Positions 45,328 to 56,032 of a stretch of 64,000 nucleotides of DNA are shown here, in pieces. The stretch spans positions 1 to 64,000 of the forward strand of contig CAVVVP010000009.1 of assembly GCA_963751695.1 (NCBI GenBank). Direction: 5' to 3'. The DNA is from SZUA-22 sp963751695. Lineage in GTDB: Bacteria > Bacteroidota > Ignavibacteria > Ignavibacteriales > Melioribacteraceae. The notes below the pieces were generated by a model that worked only from the letters and a program-made list of their open reading frames with translations, did not search any database and had not been told where the DNA came from. The translations under genes were made by a program, and so were the position numbers. How positions within the stretch are numbered: the first letter of the stretch is position 1; every line of letters begins with the position of its first letter.

Positions 45328-47481
45328 TTACTTTTCAAAAACAAAAATCGCTGAATTAGGAATAATGGTTTCTTTACCATTACTTTCAATTGCAGCAAAG
45401 TGTTCTGGGGATGCAATGAAAAGGGGAGAGTAATTCCCTTCAAAATCAATATCAACTTCAAGTGATCTATCATAGTTAAAGTTTGCTACTACAATTCCTC
45501 TTTTCTTGTTTGCTTTATTTTCATAAACTGAATACTTCTCATATGGTTCGCCTTCAACTAGAACAGTTGCACCTACTGTGTGCTTAAATTCTCCATTCCA
45601 AAGCAAGTCATCGTATTTCCTTCTTAGTGAATCAACTTTTTCTCCATACTCCAAGGTCATTGGGAACTCAGTCAATCTTCCTTTGAAGTTTCGTGGTTCA
45701 TAACTGATAATGTATCTATATAGAAGAGCCGTATTTATTAGGTTTCGATCGTTATAACCTGAGATTGCAATCATCATTTCTTCATCGGGGGCAACATATC
45801 TGTGAATTGGAACATGATTAAGATCTACACGAAAATAGGAGAGGTTATAGTGGCTAAATTCCAAATCATAGTTGCCCTCACCAGCAAAAATGTAATCCGG
45901 TTTTGAATCATCTCTAATATCTTCAAAACCTTTTGCAAGAATTTGATCTCCACTATATATATGGGCAGGTAGTTTATGACCGTGCGATTTATCATAGCAG
46001 TATCTAGCTCCTCCATGATGCTGATTCTCATCGAACAACATTCCATCAGCGTTGAGCTCCAATGTTTTACTGAATTCATTGCTTGCAATTGTTCGCCACT
46101 CTGCCGAAAGATGACACATTGGTGAGAAATGGCGAGTATTGATTTCTGCTAATTGAACATCAGTCTGATAAGCATATCCGTTATAATAGTGCGGATCACC
46201 AAATGGGTCTTTAGTAGTATACTTAATCAGTTCGTTATTGTACCACTCTGTTGCTCTATCTGCCCAAGTAAATTTAGTAAAAAGAATTACTTTTACTCCC
46301 AGGTTCTGTATTTCTTTTATTGTATTAGAAAAATCTTCCCATGTACCCAATCGAGGATCAATATCGTGAGAAGGATTATCTTTATCTTGCCCTCCCATTG
46401 TCCAACCAGTTACTTGTAAAGCCTTTACTCCATTTGCTGCACAGTCTTTGCCGATTTCGAGTAAATCAGTGTAGCTATATCTAATATCATCTTCAGGATT
46501 ATTCATATGTATCTGTTGCCATGAATGTACTTTGTTAAACCATACGGGAGAATATGGAGCTTCAAACCACGTTGATCTCCATTCCTTGTAGATGTCTGCA
46601 CCTTTATGCCAGGTACCAGTAAAAGGCTGTAATACGATAGGCTTCAATTTTGCACTGGTATTTGGATTAACGAAAAGGAAATGAACTGTTGAAAACTCAA
46701 TGTGCACCTTTTGCCCAGCAATCGTATCACCTTTAGGATTTACTCCAGTATCCCACAACTCATAGCTTAAATATCCCGGTTTCAATTCAGCTTTGAATTG
46801 TACTAGATCTTCAACCGAAGTATCGTGATAGCCAATATAGATACCTTCTTTCCCATTGCCGATTATCGAGAAGGGGGTATCTGGAGAATTTAAAGCTTGT
46901 TGAGGATTATCAACTGCAAAATAGCCTGGCTGATTATCAAACTTTGGATAAAGCTCTAGTTCTTTCATCCCGCCATAATCAATCCCAATCTGGGAAAAAC
47001 GATCTGTGCCATCCGGTATTGATAAATCTCCCAATTGAGGCCATCTTACGGTTTCAATAGTATAAGGAGTATTATTCTCCAGTTCAGCTATAAATGTTAG
47101 ACAGTTGTCATTTAGCTTAACAATACCCTTGAAAATAATATCAAGTCTATCCCCTTGCTGACTTTGAAGATTTTTCCAAGTGAGTAATATCTGTTTTGCT
47201 TCATCATCAATTTCAATCTCAACATTATTCTGCGAATTACCAATAACCGGATTAAACCGCTGATTAGGCTTAGGAACATTCATAAGGAAAGAAAGAGCTA
47301 AGTCAGATCGTCGTTCAATTTCCCAGCCATTTATTTTACTTATCAGTTTTTCAATCGATCCATTCTTCTCATTAAATTCAATTTTAATTTTATCATTTTC
47401 AAGAACAGCATTTATCGCGAGAGAATTAGAATTTATTATGAACATTAAGATGATATTTAAAATGAAAAAACCTTTTCTCAC
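45328..47481 (-). CDS. DUF6259-type secreted glycosidase-like protein
   Basis: 717 aa with a signal peptide (IILMFIINSNSLA). An N-terminal super-sandwich (KIEFNEKNGSIEKLISKING) is followed by a TIM-barrel-like region: LQVTGWTMGGQDKDNPSHDI, VKVILFTKFTWADRA, ELNADGMLFDENQHH and IFAGEGNYDLEF, then a short C-terminal beta domain. Asp in GMLFDE is a candidate catalytic residue as in clan GH-D-like barrels. DUF6259 proteins lie in saccharide-use loci but their linkage is unknown. It is divergent from the GH106-like gene at 47687. Confidence 0.7.
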   Translation of the reverse strand: MRKGFFILNIILMFIINSNSLAINAVLENDKIKIEFNEKNGSIEKLISKINGWEIERRSDLALSFLMNVPKPNQRFNPVIGNSQNNVEIEIDDEAKQILLTWKNLQSQQGDRLDIIFKGIVKLNDNCLTFIAELENNTPYTIETVRWPQLGDLSIPDGTDRFSQIGIDYGGMKELELYPKFDNQPGYFAVDNPQQALNSPDTPFSIIGNGKEGIYIGYHDTSVEDLVQFKAELKPGYLSYELWDTGVNPKGDTIAGQKVHIEFSTVHFLFVNPNTSAKLKPIVLQPFTGTWHKGADIYKEWRSTWFEAPYSPVWFNKVHSWQQIHMNNPEDDIRYSYTDLLEIGKDCAANGVKALQVTGWTMGGQDKDNPSHDIDPRLGTWEDFSNTIKEIQNLGVKVILFTKFTWADRATEWYNNELIKYTTKDPFGDPHYYNGYAYQTDVQLAEINTRHFSPMCHLSAEWRTIASNEFSKTLELNADGMLFDENQHHGGARYCYDKSHGHKLPAHIYSGDQILAKGFEDIRDDSKPDYIFAGEGNYDLEFSHYNLSYFRVDLNHVPIHRYVAPDEEMMIAISGYNDRNLINTALLYRYIISYEPRNFKGRLTEFPMTLEYGEKVDSLRRKYDDLLWNGEFKHTVGATVLVEGEPYEKYSVYENKANKKRGIVVANFNYDRSLEVDIDFEGNYSPLFIASPEHFAAIESNGKETIIPNSAIFVFEK

Positions 47482-47686
47482 AATCCTTTATCCTTATAAT
47501 GTTATTAAGAACAAACTTTACTAATATGTATTAATATACATCAAAATAATTTTTTATTTCAAATACTATTTCTTTCTGTACTTGTAATAAGAGTTCACTA
47601 TTTTCGTAAAATAATAATTGTTGTTAAGAAGAGACTATTCATTTTTTACAATAAAAATCAATTGCTCTTTAAATTTAGAGGATGAG

Positions 47687-50600
47687 ATGCAAAAGTGTTC
47701 AAAATTAAATGCTATTCAAATCACATTATTTCTTTTATTAATTGTAATAACAGGTTGTTCAATGGAAGATAAGAATCAAGCTATTACAAGATTTTCCAAC
47801 TTTGATGATTTAGTAAATAATTTTAGTGAGCCACACCAAGACTATGGAACGGCTCCGCTTTACGTGTGGAATGGAATAATTACTAAAGAAAGAATTGAAG
47901 AAGATCTTATTGAATTTAAAGAGGCTGGATTTGGGGGTGTGTTCGTCCATCCTAGACCTGGTCTGATCACTGAATACCTTTCTGATAATTGGTTTGAACT
48001 TTTTGCATACACTGTCGAAAAAGCCAAAGAGCTAAAACTCAACGTTTGGATATATGATGAAAATTCCTATCCTAGCGGGTTTGCTGGAGGGCATGTCCCA
48101 GCAGAAATGCCAGAATCCTATAATCATGGACAAGGTCTTCAACCTCAAGATACAAACGTCGTTCCGGCCAATTATAAAGACTACTTCTTGATCTATGAGA
48201 AATCCAAAGGAAAATACATAAACGTAACCGACATTGCAGATCAAAAAGTTGGAAAAGAGGGAGAGTACTCTCTAATTTTGAAAACCTATTACAGAACATC
48301 TGAATGGTTTGGAGGATGGTCATATGTGGACTTAGTTTATCCTGGAGTCACTGAGAAATTTATTGATCTAACCATGTCCGGATATATAAAAGTAGCAAAA
48401 GAAGATTTCGGGAAGGCAATAAAAGGCGTATTTACAGATGAACCGGAGATCGGAACACCAGGAGGTGTTAGGTGGACTCCAGATTTATTTGAAGTTTTCA
48501 AAGAGCAGTGGGGCTATGATCTTGAGGAGAATTTTCCTTCACTCTACAAAGAAATTGGAGATTGGAAAAAAATAAGACATAACTATACACAGACAATGCT
48601 GCAATTATTTATTGAAAGATGGTCAAAACCGCAATACAAATTCAATGAAGAGAACAATCTAATATTTACTGGACATTACTGGGAGCATGGCTGGCCAAGT
48701 ATGAAATTAGGTGGTGATAATATGGCAATGTATGCTTATCATCAAATGCCAGGAATTGATATGCTCTTTAATCAATTTAACGAAAAATCGAATAAGGCCC
48801 AGTTTGGAAATATCCGTGCAGTAAAAGAATTAGCAAGTGTTGCAAATCAACTTGGACGACACCGGACATTATCAGAAACTTATGGCGGTGGGGGCTGGGA
48901 AGAAACATTTGAAGATTTTAAGAGGCTCGGTGATTGGGAATATGTTCTGGGTGTAAATTTTATGAATCAACATTTGTCTCATTATACATTAGCTGGTGCG
49001 AGAAAGTATGATTATCCTCCTTCATTTTCATATCATACGCCGTATTGGAAACAGTACAAGCATTTAAATGATTACTACAAGAGATTATCTTTTCTAATGT
49101 CTTCAGGTGAACAAATGAATAATATTCTCGTTATTGAACCGACTACCACCGCTTGGTTATATGATTCATATGTTAAAGATGCTGTAAATAAGAAGAATGA
49201 AGAAATCGGTCTGACATTTCAAAAATTTGTCACAAATCTTGAAAAGAATCAAGTTGAATATGATCTAGGTTCGGAAGATATTATTAAGAATCACGGAAAG
49301 GTAAATAAATCAAAATTTGTTGTTGAACAGAGGAGTTATTCATTGATTGTTGTTCCTCCGTTAGTCGAAAACCTAAATAAGTCTACCTACGATTTATTAG
49401 TAAAATATGTTCAAAATGGTGGTATAGTTTTATCTTTCTCTTCACCAAATCTAGTTGATGGTGAATTTAACCAAAACGTTGCAGATCTCTTTTCTAATAA
49501 TAGTGGAAAAGTCAAATTTGCTAATTCCCTTACGGATGCTGTAATTTCTGGTCACTTCAGAAACGAAAAGGTACAATTCAATTTTGAAGGAGGGAATTTC
49601 TACCATCATAGAAGAAAGCTAGATGATGGGCAGATACTGTTTATGGTTAACTCAAGCCTGGATGAGGAAACCAGTGGGGATGTTATTATCGATGGTAAGG
49701 ACGCTTTAATGCTGAATGCATTTAATGGTAAGATCAAGAGATATCCATGTAAAACTACCGAAAGTGGTATTAAAATGGAGTTTATCCTTTATCCAGCTGA
49801 AAGTCTCTTATTGTTTATTCCAGATTCTCCCCGAGATGAATACGAGCCCTATAAATCGATTACTGTGCTAGAGGAAGTTGTTTCGAATTCAGATATAAAA
49901 ATATCTCGCCTTCGGGATAACGTATTAACAATTGATTTCTGTGATCTAAGAATAGATGGTGAAGAAATCACTGATCTTAATGTCTATGATGCTGGGGAAA
50001 AAGTATTCCAATCAAATGGATTTGAAGATGGTAATCCATGGAACCACTCTGTTCAATATAAAACTTCTGTTCTTGATAAGGGCAACTTTTCTGAAGAGAG
50101 CGGTTTTAATGCAATTTACAATTTTACAATCAATGATAAATTCGATTATTCAAATTTAAAAGTGGTCATAGAAAGACCTCAGACCTTGAATGTTTCAATC
50201 AATGGTGAGAAGATCAGCAATACAGCTGGTGAATGGTGGTTGGATAAAGAGTTTGGTGTATTCATGATCGGGGACTTTGTCAGACAAGGATTAAATAGAA
50301 TTGAAATTAAATGCCAGCCAATGAATATCCATGCTGAGATTGAACCACTTTATATAGTTGGTGATTTTAGTGTTAACTCGATGGAAAAGGGATGGTCCAT
50401 TTCTGCTCCCTACAAAGAAATGAAAATGAAAAGTTGGAAAGCTCAAGGAATGCCTTTCTATTCTTGGGGTGTGAGTTATTCAAAGGAATTTAACATATCA
50501 AGTTTATCTTCTAAGTATTTTATTGAGGTTAGTGACTGGAAAGGAACTGTCATAAGTGTAAATATAAATGGCGAAGATGCAGGGATAATTGCGTTGCACT

Positions 50601-50833
50601 CAGACAAAATTGATGTTACAGATCAAATAAAGGTTGGTAAAAACAAAGTCATTGTTACTGTTGTAGGAAGTCTTAAAAACTTGTTGGGGCCTCATCACAA
50701 AAATCCCAAACCAGGACTTGTCAGTCCTTGGCACTGGCGTGGTACAGAGGGGTATCCCCCTGGGGGTGAATACCAGATTCTGGACTATGGTCTGTTTGGT
50801 GATATCAGATTACTTCATCAAAGTATACAATGA
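47687..50833 (+). CDS. GH106-like lipoprotein glycosidase
   Basis: 1048 aa. The start is ATG 47687 (GAGGATGAG just before it); upstream in-frame codons do not form a signal. The lipobox is IVITGC. The barrel opens with APLYVWNGIITKERIEEDLI and GFGGVFVHPRPG, and carries GVFTDEPEIG near 247, HYWEHGWPSMKLGGD near 350 and SETYGGGGWEE near 405, which should include catalytic acids. The C-terminal part has galactose-binding-like modules (ISVNINGEDAG near 960). Similarity to the proteins at 9.4 and 14.6 kb is at family level; this one shares the AT-rich base use of its own surroundings, so it was probably not acquired with them. Confidence 0.8.
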   Translation: MQKCSKLNAIQITLFLLLIVITGCSMEDKNQAITRFSNFDDLVNNFSEPHQDYGTAPLYVWNGIITKERIEEDLIEFKEAGFGGVFVHPRPGLITEYLSDNWFELFAYTVEKAKELKLNVWIYDENSYPSGFAGGHVPAEMPESYNHGQGLQPQDTNVVPANYKDYFLIYEKSKGKYINVTDIADQKVGKEGEYSLILKTYYRTSEWFGGWSYVDLVYPGVTEKFIDLTMSGYIKVAKEDFGKAIKGVFTDEPEIGTPGGVRWTPDLFEVFKEQWGYDLEENFPSLYKEIGDWKKIRHNYTQTMLQLFIERWSKPQYKFNEENNLIFTGHYWEHGWPSMKLGGDNMAMYAYHQMPGIDMLFNQFNEKSNKAQFGNIRAVKELASVANQLGRHRTLSETYGGGGWEETFEDFKRLGDWEYVLGVNFMNQHLSHYTLAGARKYDYPPSFSYHTPYWKQYKHLNDYYKRLSFLMSSGEQMNNILVIEPTTTAWLYDSYVKDAVNKKNEEIGLTFQKFVTNLEKNQVEYDLGSEDIIKNHGKVNKSKFVVEQRSYSLIVVPPLVENLNKSTYDLLVKYVQNGGIVLSFSSPNLVDGEFNQNVADLFSNNSGKVKFANSLTDAVISGHFRNEKVQFNFEGGNFYHHRRKLDDGQILFMVNSSLDEETSGDVIIDGKDALMLNAFNGKIKRYPCKTTESGIKMEFILYPAESLLLFIPDSPRDEYEPYKSITVLEEVVSNSDIKISRLRDNVLTIDFCDLRIDGEEITDLNVYDAGEKVFQSNGFEDGNPWNHSVQYKTSVLDKGNFSEESGFNAIYNFTINDKFDYSNLKVVIERPQTLNVSINGEKISNTAGEWWLDKEFGVFMIGDFVRQGLNRIEIKCQPMNIHAEIEPLYIVGDFSVNSMEKGWSISAPYKEMKMKSWKAQGMPFYSWGVSYSKEFNISSLSSKYFIEVSDWKGTVISVNINGEDAGIIALHSDKIDVTDQIKVGKNKVIVTVVGSLKNLLGPHHKNPKPGLVSPWHWRGTEGYPPGGEYQILDYGLFGDIRLLHQSIQ

Positions 50834-50968
50834 GAGATATGGAGATATATTAAAATCTGACTTTTTTCCCTAATTTTACTTTTTTTTGATAAAATCATAA
50901 TTTACTAAGGACTTGCCAACCTTGATCCTCATAGTATTTCGGTTAAACTTTACTCACTGATAAAAATT

Positions 50969-51796
50969 CTATAAAAACTCTTTAATTTTTTTAATGGTCA
51001 AAGGAGCAGATCCTTCATAATGATTGTTTACATTCATGAATATTTCGATATCCTTTGATTTGAGATCTCTGACCACATTGATAATTTCAACAAGTTCATC
51101 ATCTTTGGGTTCAACGATCTGATCCCATATCTTCTTAGTTCTTTCTTCAATTCTTTCTCTATCATAACCGTGGAGCCTTATTACGATTTGTTCATTTATG
51201 TAAGATTCGAACTTTTGATATATTTCAATTATTGAAGGCATATAGTACCCTTGGAGAAATACAGGAGTAATTCGATTTTCTTTTAGGAAAGAAAAATATT
51301 CGTCTGTAAGATAATTTGGATTTCTTGTTTCAATACCAATTTTTATTCCATGTTTATATGATGAAATAAATTTATTGATCTTTGAAATGAATTCTGATAG
51401 TGACTTCATCTTCTGCTTATTTAAATATTCAAATTGAAACATTAGAAGTCCAATCTTTTCATGAAGTGGCTTTAAAGAATCAATGAATGCTTCCATTAAA
51501 TCGTGAGATAAGAAAAATGGATTAATAATCTGACTTTTGTAATAGTGAGTTAAGGTTAAGCTGTTTGGTACTTTAATACTAAATTTAAAGTCACTGGGAG
51601 TAACATCATTGTATCCCTCAACAACAAATGGTTTTGGAAGTACTGCATTATGCTTATTTAGAGACCAAAACCATTGATCAATCTCAACAGTGTTATATAC
51701 CTTTGAATATTCTTCTAAATAATTAATATCTCCAAACTCAGGATACACCAATCCACGCCATGATTCATATTTCCAGCTACATGTGCCAATTCTCAT
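50969..51796 (-). CDS. DUF72 (YecE-like) family protein
   Basis: 275 aa, cytoplasmic. The family opening is clear: MRIGTCSWKYESWRGLVYPE, then YNTVEIDQWFWSL and PSDFKFSIKVP. LLMFQFEYLNK, IETRNPNYL and VIRLHGYDRE follow along a TIM-barrel pattern. DUF72 proteins are widespread and structurally like xylose-isomerase-type barrels; their reaction is not established. It converges with the GH106-like gene. Confidence 0.9.
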   Translation of the reverse strand: MRIGTCSWKYESWRGLVYPEFGDINYLEEYSKVYNTVEIDQWFWSLNKHNAVLPKPFVVEGYNDVTPSDFKFSIKVPNSLTLTHYYKSQIINPFFLSHDLMEAFIDSLKPLHEKIGLLMFQFEYLNKQKMKSLSEFISKINKFISSYKHGIKIGIETRNPNYLTDEYFSFLKENRITPVFLQGYYMPSIIEIYQKFESYINEQIVIRLHGYDRERIEERTKKIWDQIVEPKDDELVEIINVVRDLKSKDIEIFMNVNNHYEGSAPLTIKKIKEFL

Positions 51797-51913
51797 TTTT
51801 AAAATTACAAAACTGAATTAACATTCAGGTAATTATTAATTTTTCTATATCATTGTTTTGACATTTGTCTAAAAAATTTCCACTTTGAACATTAGTTAAA
51901 TTTCAATCATTTT

Positions 51914-52234
51914 ATGGGAAGATGGTATGTATATATAACTAATTCCGTTAATAATAATTTTGGTGCTCTCTTTTTCTCAAAGTTTAACTGCTCAGACTGG
52001 GAGACTACAATAAATTATTCCATTGCTAAACATAAAGAAGTCAATACACAAAATGTAAAAGTTAATATTTACGATACTGTTGGTAAATTGGTAAAGACTT
52101 TGATAAATACTAAACAAGCAGCTGGGTACTACTCAGTTATTTTTGAGGCGGACAATCTTTCAAGTGGAATTTATTATTATCAATTACTGTTAGAGAACTT
52201 CACAACTTCAAGAAAAATGATACTGTTGAAATAA
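51914..52234 (+). pseudogene. Remnant of a T9SS-tailed protein
   Basis: This 106-codon frame has no signal peptide. Its first ~30 residues look random, but TTINYSIAKHKEVNTQNVKV then NIYDTVGKLVKTLINTKQ, FEADNLSSGIYYYQL and SRKMILLK match the sorting tail of the other secreted proteins from its INYSIP strand on. The NPFNPST part is lost or altered. It is therefore the 3' stub of a deleted cargo gene. Confidence 0.65.
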
Positions 52235-52334
52235 TTTCCTATTCAATAGATATGCACTAATGTTCCTCTGTTAAATTACTTGACTTTGGATAATTATTAT
52301 CAGACATTAAGTCTTCTATTTCCCATAATTCCTA

Positions 52335-53684
52335 ATGAGGATTAGTTTGTTTGATAACACTAAAATTTTAAACTCCAAATCATTACCCGCTCTTGAAGAT
52401 AATGCAATTTTAAGATATATAACATTTTCAATTCTATATGTAGCTCAAGGTATACCAGCTGGATTGCTTTTTTATGCTTTCCCAGCATGGTTGGCGATGA
52501 ATGATTTATCGCCAACTGAAATAGGAGGCTACATAGCCGTCGTTAGTATTCCCTGGAGCTTTAAAATTATCAACGCTCCTTTTATGGACAGGTTTACATT
52601 TCTTCCAATGGGAAGGAGAAGACCATGGGTATTATTAGGTCAGTCTGGTTTGGTAGTAAGTTTTTTAGTGTTATCATTGATTCCAGATCCAGCGAATAAT
52701 CTCATCCCATTAATGGCAGTAGGTTTTATTGTTAATTTGTTCACAGTTATACAAGATATAGCTGTGGATGGTATGGCCATAGATATTCTTCCGGTTGATC
52801 AACAAGCGAGAGCAAATGGATTAATGTGGGGATCGAAAATGATCGGAGTTTCGGTCTCAGTATCTCTTGGAAGCTGGATGATAAACGAATTTGGATTTTT
52901 TATAACAATATGTTGTTTCTCCATTTTGATCATGTTGATAATGATATTTCCAATAATTCTTAGAGAACGTAAGGGAGAGAGGCTACTTCCTTGGACTGAT
53001 GGAGAGGCTTCAGAAATTTCAGCAAACTTGCAGCTTCATAGTTGGAGGGTTATAGCAAAAAGTCTGATAAAAGTTTTCTTTCTTCCATTTAGCTTTATAA
53101 TGGGTGTGGGTGTATTTAGTTTAGCAATTGGGGACGGTTTGATTGATGCTCTTCTTCCAATTTTTACTGTTCAAAAATTAAATTGGGTAGATACAGAATA
53201 CTCTCAAGTTTTTGCAACCGCAAAACTTGTTGGTGGAATTCTAGGAATGTTCGTCGGGGGTGCGTTAATTGATTTTTTTGGTAAAGTAAGGATGATCACA
53301 ATTTATATTATCATGTTAATTATTTCAGTCTCAGCAATTTCATTCCTTAACAATTTATGGGTAAACGATGATTTAATTATTGGTTTCATTGTAATCTTCT
53401 ATATTCTCTATACTTTCAATACAATTGCGATTTTTGCTTCAGCTATGCAGCTATCTTGGAAAAAAATTGCTGCAACTCAATTTACACTATATATGGCAAT
53501 AAGTAATTTAGGCATGTCCGTAGGAGCTGCGATAATTGGTCCATTAAAGGATATGTTAGATTGGGAGTTTGTTATTTTGACCTATATTGCATTTGCATTA
53601 GTAATGTTAGTAGTAATTCAGTTTGTAAATTTTGATAAACATCAAAAACAAGTTGAAGAATTAGAAACAAATTTCTCTGAGTAG
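52335..53684 (+). CDS. AmpG-like major facilitator transporter
   Basis: 449 aa with about 12 membrane helices and no signal peptide. The opening YVAQGIPAGLLFYAFPAWLA, PWSFKIINAPFMDRFTF and GRRRPWVLLGQ match the AmpG/acetyl-CoA-transporter (PAT) branch of the MFS. AmpG proteins import muropeptide sugars in proteobacteria; here a sugar or oligosaccharide is an equally likely substrate. It lies between a T9SS stub and the DUF1028 gene. Confidence 0.85.
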   Translation: MRISLFDNTKILNSKSLPALEDNAILRYITFSILYVAQGIPAGLLFYAFPAWLAMNDLSPTEIGGYIAVVSIPWSFKIINAPFMDRFTFLPMGRRRPWVLLGQSGLVVSFLVLSLIPDPANNLIPLMAVGFIVNLFTVIQDIAVDGMAIDILPVDQQARANGLMWGSKMIGVSVSVSLGSWMINEFGFFITICCFSILIMLIMIFPIILRERKGERLLPWTDGEASEISANLQLHSWRVIAKSLIKVFFLPFSFIMGVGVFSLAIGDGLIDALLPIFTVQKLNWVDTEYSQVFATAKLVGGILGMFVGGALIDFFGKVRMITIYIIMLIISVSAISFLNNLWVNDDLIIGFIVIFYILYTFNTIAIFASAMQLSWKKIAATQFTLYMAISNLGMSVGAAIIGPLKDMLDWEFVILTYIAFALVMLVVIQFVNFDKHQKQVEELETNFSE

Positions 53685-53760
53685 TATTATGTCGAAAGAA
53701 GATAAATCTTTATTTTAAATTTGAAGAAAATTCTTCTCAAACTAGCATTGGTAATTAAAA

Positions 53761-54747
53761 ATGAAAAAATTTATTCTTTTATTCTTTGTGTCTGCAGAAT
53801 TGTTTTTTAGTCAATCACCTTATGGTAGTGAGCCACTTGCCTATACTTATTCTATTGTTGCCCGAGATAAAAAAACGGGGGAAATGGGAGTTGCAGTTCA
53901 ATCTCACTGGTTTTCTGTAGGTACAATTGTATCGTGGGGTGAAGCTGGAGTTGGAGTAATTGCAACTCAATCTTTTGTAAATCCAGCATTTGGACCAGAT
54001 GGACTGAAATTGCTAAAAGAAGGAAAATCAGCGGAGGAAGTGCTAAAAATTCTAATTTCTGGTGATGAAGGAAGAGATGTGAGACAATTGGCTATTCTGG
54101 ATAAGGAAGGAAACACAGCTGGTTTCACCGGCAAAAAATGTATTCCGTTTGCTGGACATATTGAGGGTGATAATTTTTCGGTTCAAGCGAATTTGATGAG
54201 TTCTGAATCAGTATGGCCAACTATGAGCAAAGCTTTTCAGGATAATAGTCATCTACCACTAGCTGAAAGGCTTCTGATTGTATTGGAGGCAGCTGAAAAG
54301 GCTGGGGGAGATATTCGCGGAAAACAATCCGCAGCTTTATTGATTGTAAAACCAGAATCTTCTGGAAAAGTATGGGAAGATCGAGTAGTTGATATTAGGG
54401 TAGACGATCATTCGGAACCGTTAAGGGAATTAAGAAGAATTTTAAAAGTTCATCGTGCTTATGAACATATGAATCAAGGTGATTTAGAGGTAGAGCATGG
54501 CAATATGCAGAAAGCAATGGAGGAATACGCTGCAGCAGAAAGTATGTTTCCAGAAAACCTAGAAATGAAATATTGGCATGCAGTTACTCTTGCAAATCAA
54601 GGTGAACTAGAAGAGGCATTAGAGTTATTTAGATTAGTCTTTAATAAAGATGAGAATTGGAAAACATTAACTCCAAGACTAATTGAACCAGGGTTATTAA
54701 CGGTAGAAGAGGACGATCTTAAAAAAATAATGGAATTGGAAAACTAG
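53761..54747 (+). CDS. DUF1028 protein with a C-terminal TPR-like part
   Basis: 328 aa with a signal peptide (ILLFFVSAELFFSQ). Residues 20-230 are DUF1028: AYTYSIVARDKKTGEMGVAV, SWGEAGVGVIATQSFVNPAF, FTGKKCIPFAGHIEGDNFSV, GGDIRGKQSAALLIV. The fold is Ntn-hydrolase-like, and the activity is not known with certainty. Residues about 240-300 form two TPR-type helices pairs (EHGNMQKAMEEYAAAESMF, NQGELEEALELFRLVF). It converges with galactokinase, 3 bp apart. Confidence 0.88.
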   Translation: MKKFILLFFVSAELFFSQSPYGSEPLAYTYSIVARDKKTGEMGVAVQSHWFSVGTIVSWGEAGVGVIATQSFVNPAFGPDGLKLLKEGKSAEEVLKILISGDEGRDVRQLAILDKEGNTAGFTGKKCIPFAGHIEGDNFSVQANLMSSESVWPTMSKAFQDNSHLPLAERLLIVLEAAEKAGGDIRGKQSAALLIVKPESSGKVWEDRVVDIRVDDHSEPLRELRRILKVHRAYEHMNQGDLEVEHGNMQKAMEEYAAAESMFPENLEMKYWHAVTLANQGELEEALELFRLVFNKDENWKTLTPRLIEPGLLTVEEDDLKKIMELEN

Positions 54748-54750
54748 TTA

Positions 54751-56015
54751 TTAAAAAATATATGAACCATATTTTCTTATTCTAATTTGTTTTACAGAAT
54801 TTTTCCCGAAAACCGGCTCAATGACATTTTTATACTCATGCACTGAGTTTATTGGTAAAAATACCAGTATCGTTCCAGCAAATCCTCCTCCGTGAACTCG
54901 ACATGCACCTTTACCAAAATTGGAAATAAATTCTTCTGTCAAAGCCAGAGCAAGACTTATTGGTTGGTTTTCTGGGTTACTAGTTGGGAAAATGTTTTGT
55001 AAATATTTGAACGAAGAATTTCCAGACTCATTTACTAATTTTAGAAACTCTTCAACATCTCTATTCTTTAGAGCTAAATATTGCTTTTCAACTCTATCAT
55101 TCTCCTTAAAAAAATGAAGAGCTCTAAGTACTGCTCTATCCCCATGTTGTTTTCTTAGTCTATCCATTTCCGATAAAAAATTTTCAAATTCAATCTCTTG
55201 CAAGAGATCACAATTTAACTCATTTGCTACTGACTTCATTTCTTTGGGAATACTTGCATATTCATCTGTAAGATTGTCGTGACCCTCACCACAATCGATG
55301 ACCAATAGTTGGTATCCATTATCTTCAAAATCTAAATCGACTTGTTCATATTTTGGGTTTGAACTATCAGCAAAATCAATTTTTATTATTCCACCAACTG
55401 CACATGCCATCTGATCCATAAGGCCGCATGGTTTTCCAAAGAAATTATTCTCAGCAATTGACCGATTTGAGCTATAGTTTTTGCATCAATGATATTATCG
55501 CTATAAAGTGCTGACAGCATTGTGCCAACTAAAACCTCGATAGAAGCTGAGGAACTTAATCCAGAACCCTGCATTACATTGCTGGTAATCGTAGCATTAA
55601 ATCCGCCAATATTAAATCCTAATTTATTAAAGCGAGAGGCTATACCTCGAATTAATGCCTCAGTAGTACCAACTTCCTCATCTTTTGGTTCAAGATCTTT
55701 GAGTTCAACCTGAATCAGATCTTTAAATCCTTCTGATTTTATAATAATTTTATTCTCTGCAACTGGAGAGCAAGCGGCAATGGTATCTAAGTTAATACTT
55801 CCAGCTAATACAATTCCATTGTTATGGTCAGTATGATTTCCGCTTAGTTCTGTTCGGCCGGGAGTGCTTATTAAAGTAACCTCACCTAATCCAAAATATT
55901 CTTCAAATGTGTCAACTAGTTTTAGAAACCTTTCCTTTTGTGCTTCAATTTCCAAAGGATCGTTTCCATATAGATCTTTTAATTTCTTTTCGAACACAGA
56001 CTTAAATTCACTCAT
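54751..56015 (-). pseudogene. galK: Galactokinase-type GHMP kinase, one frameshift
   Basis: About 420 aa when joined. The N-terminal frame has the galactokinase signature in the variant form GRTELSGNHTDHNNG and the ATP loop MQGSGLSSSASIEV. The C-terminal frame continues GLMDQMACAVGG and ends with CRVHGGGFAGTILVFLP, the third GHMP motif. Restoring one A in the coding strand near 55457 (CAATT to CAAATT) joins them as AQIGQIAENNFFGKPCGLMD. It phosphorylates galactose or a similar sugar at C1. It lies 17 bp after the symporter gene on the same strand, probably co-transcribed. The single homopolymer indel may be a sequence error. Confidence 0.88.
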
Positions 56016-56032
56016 ATCAGAGAACCTATTTT

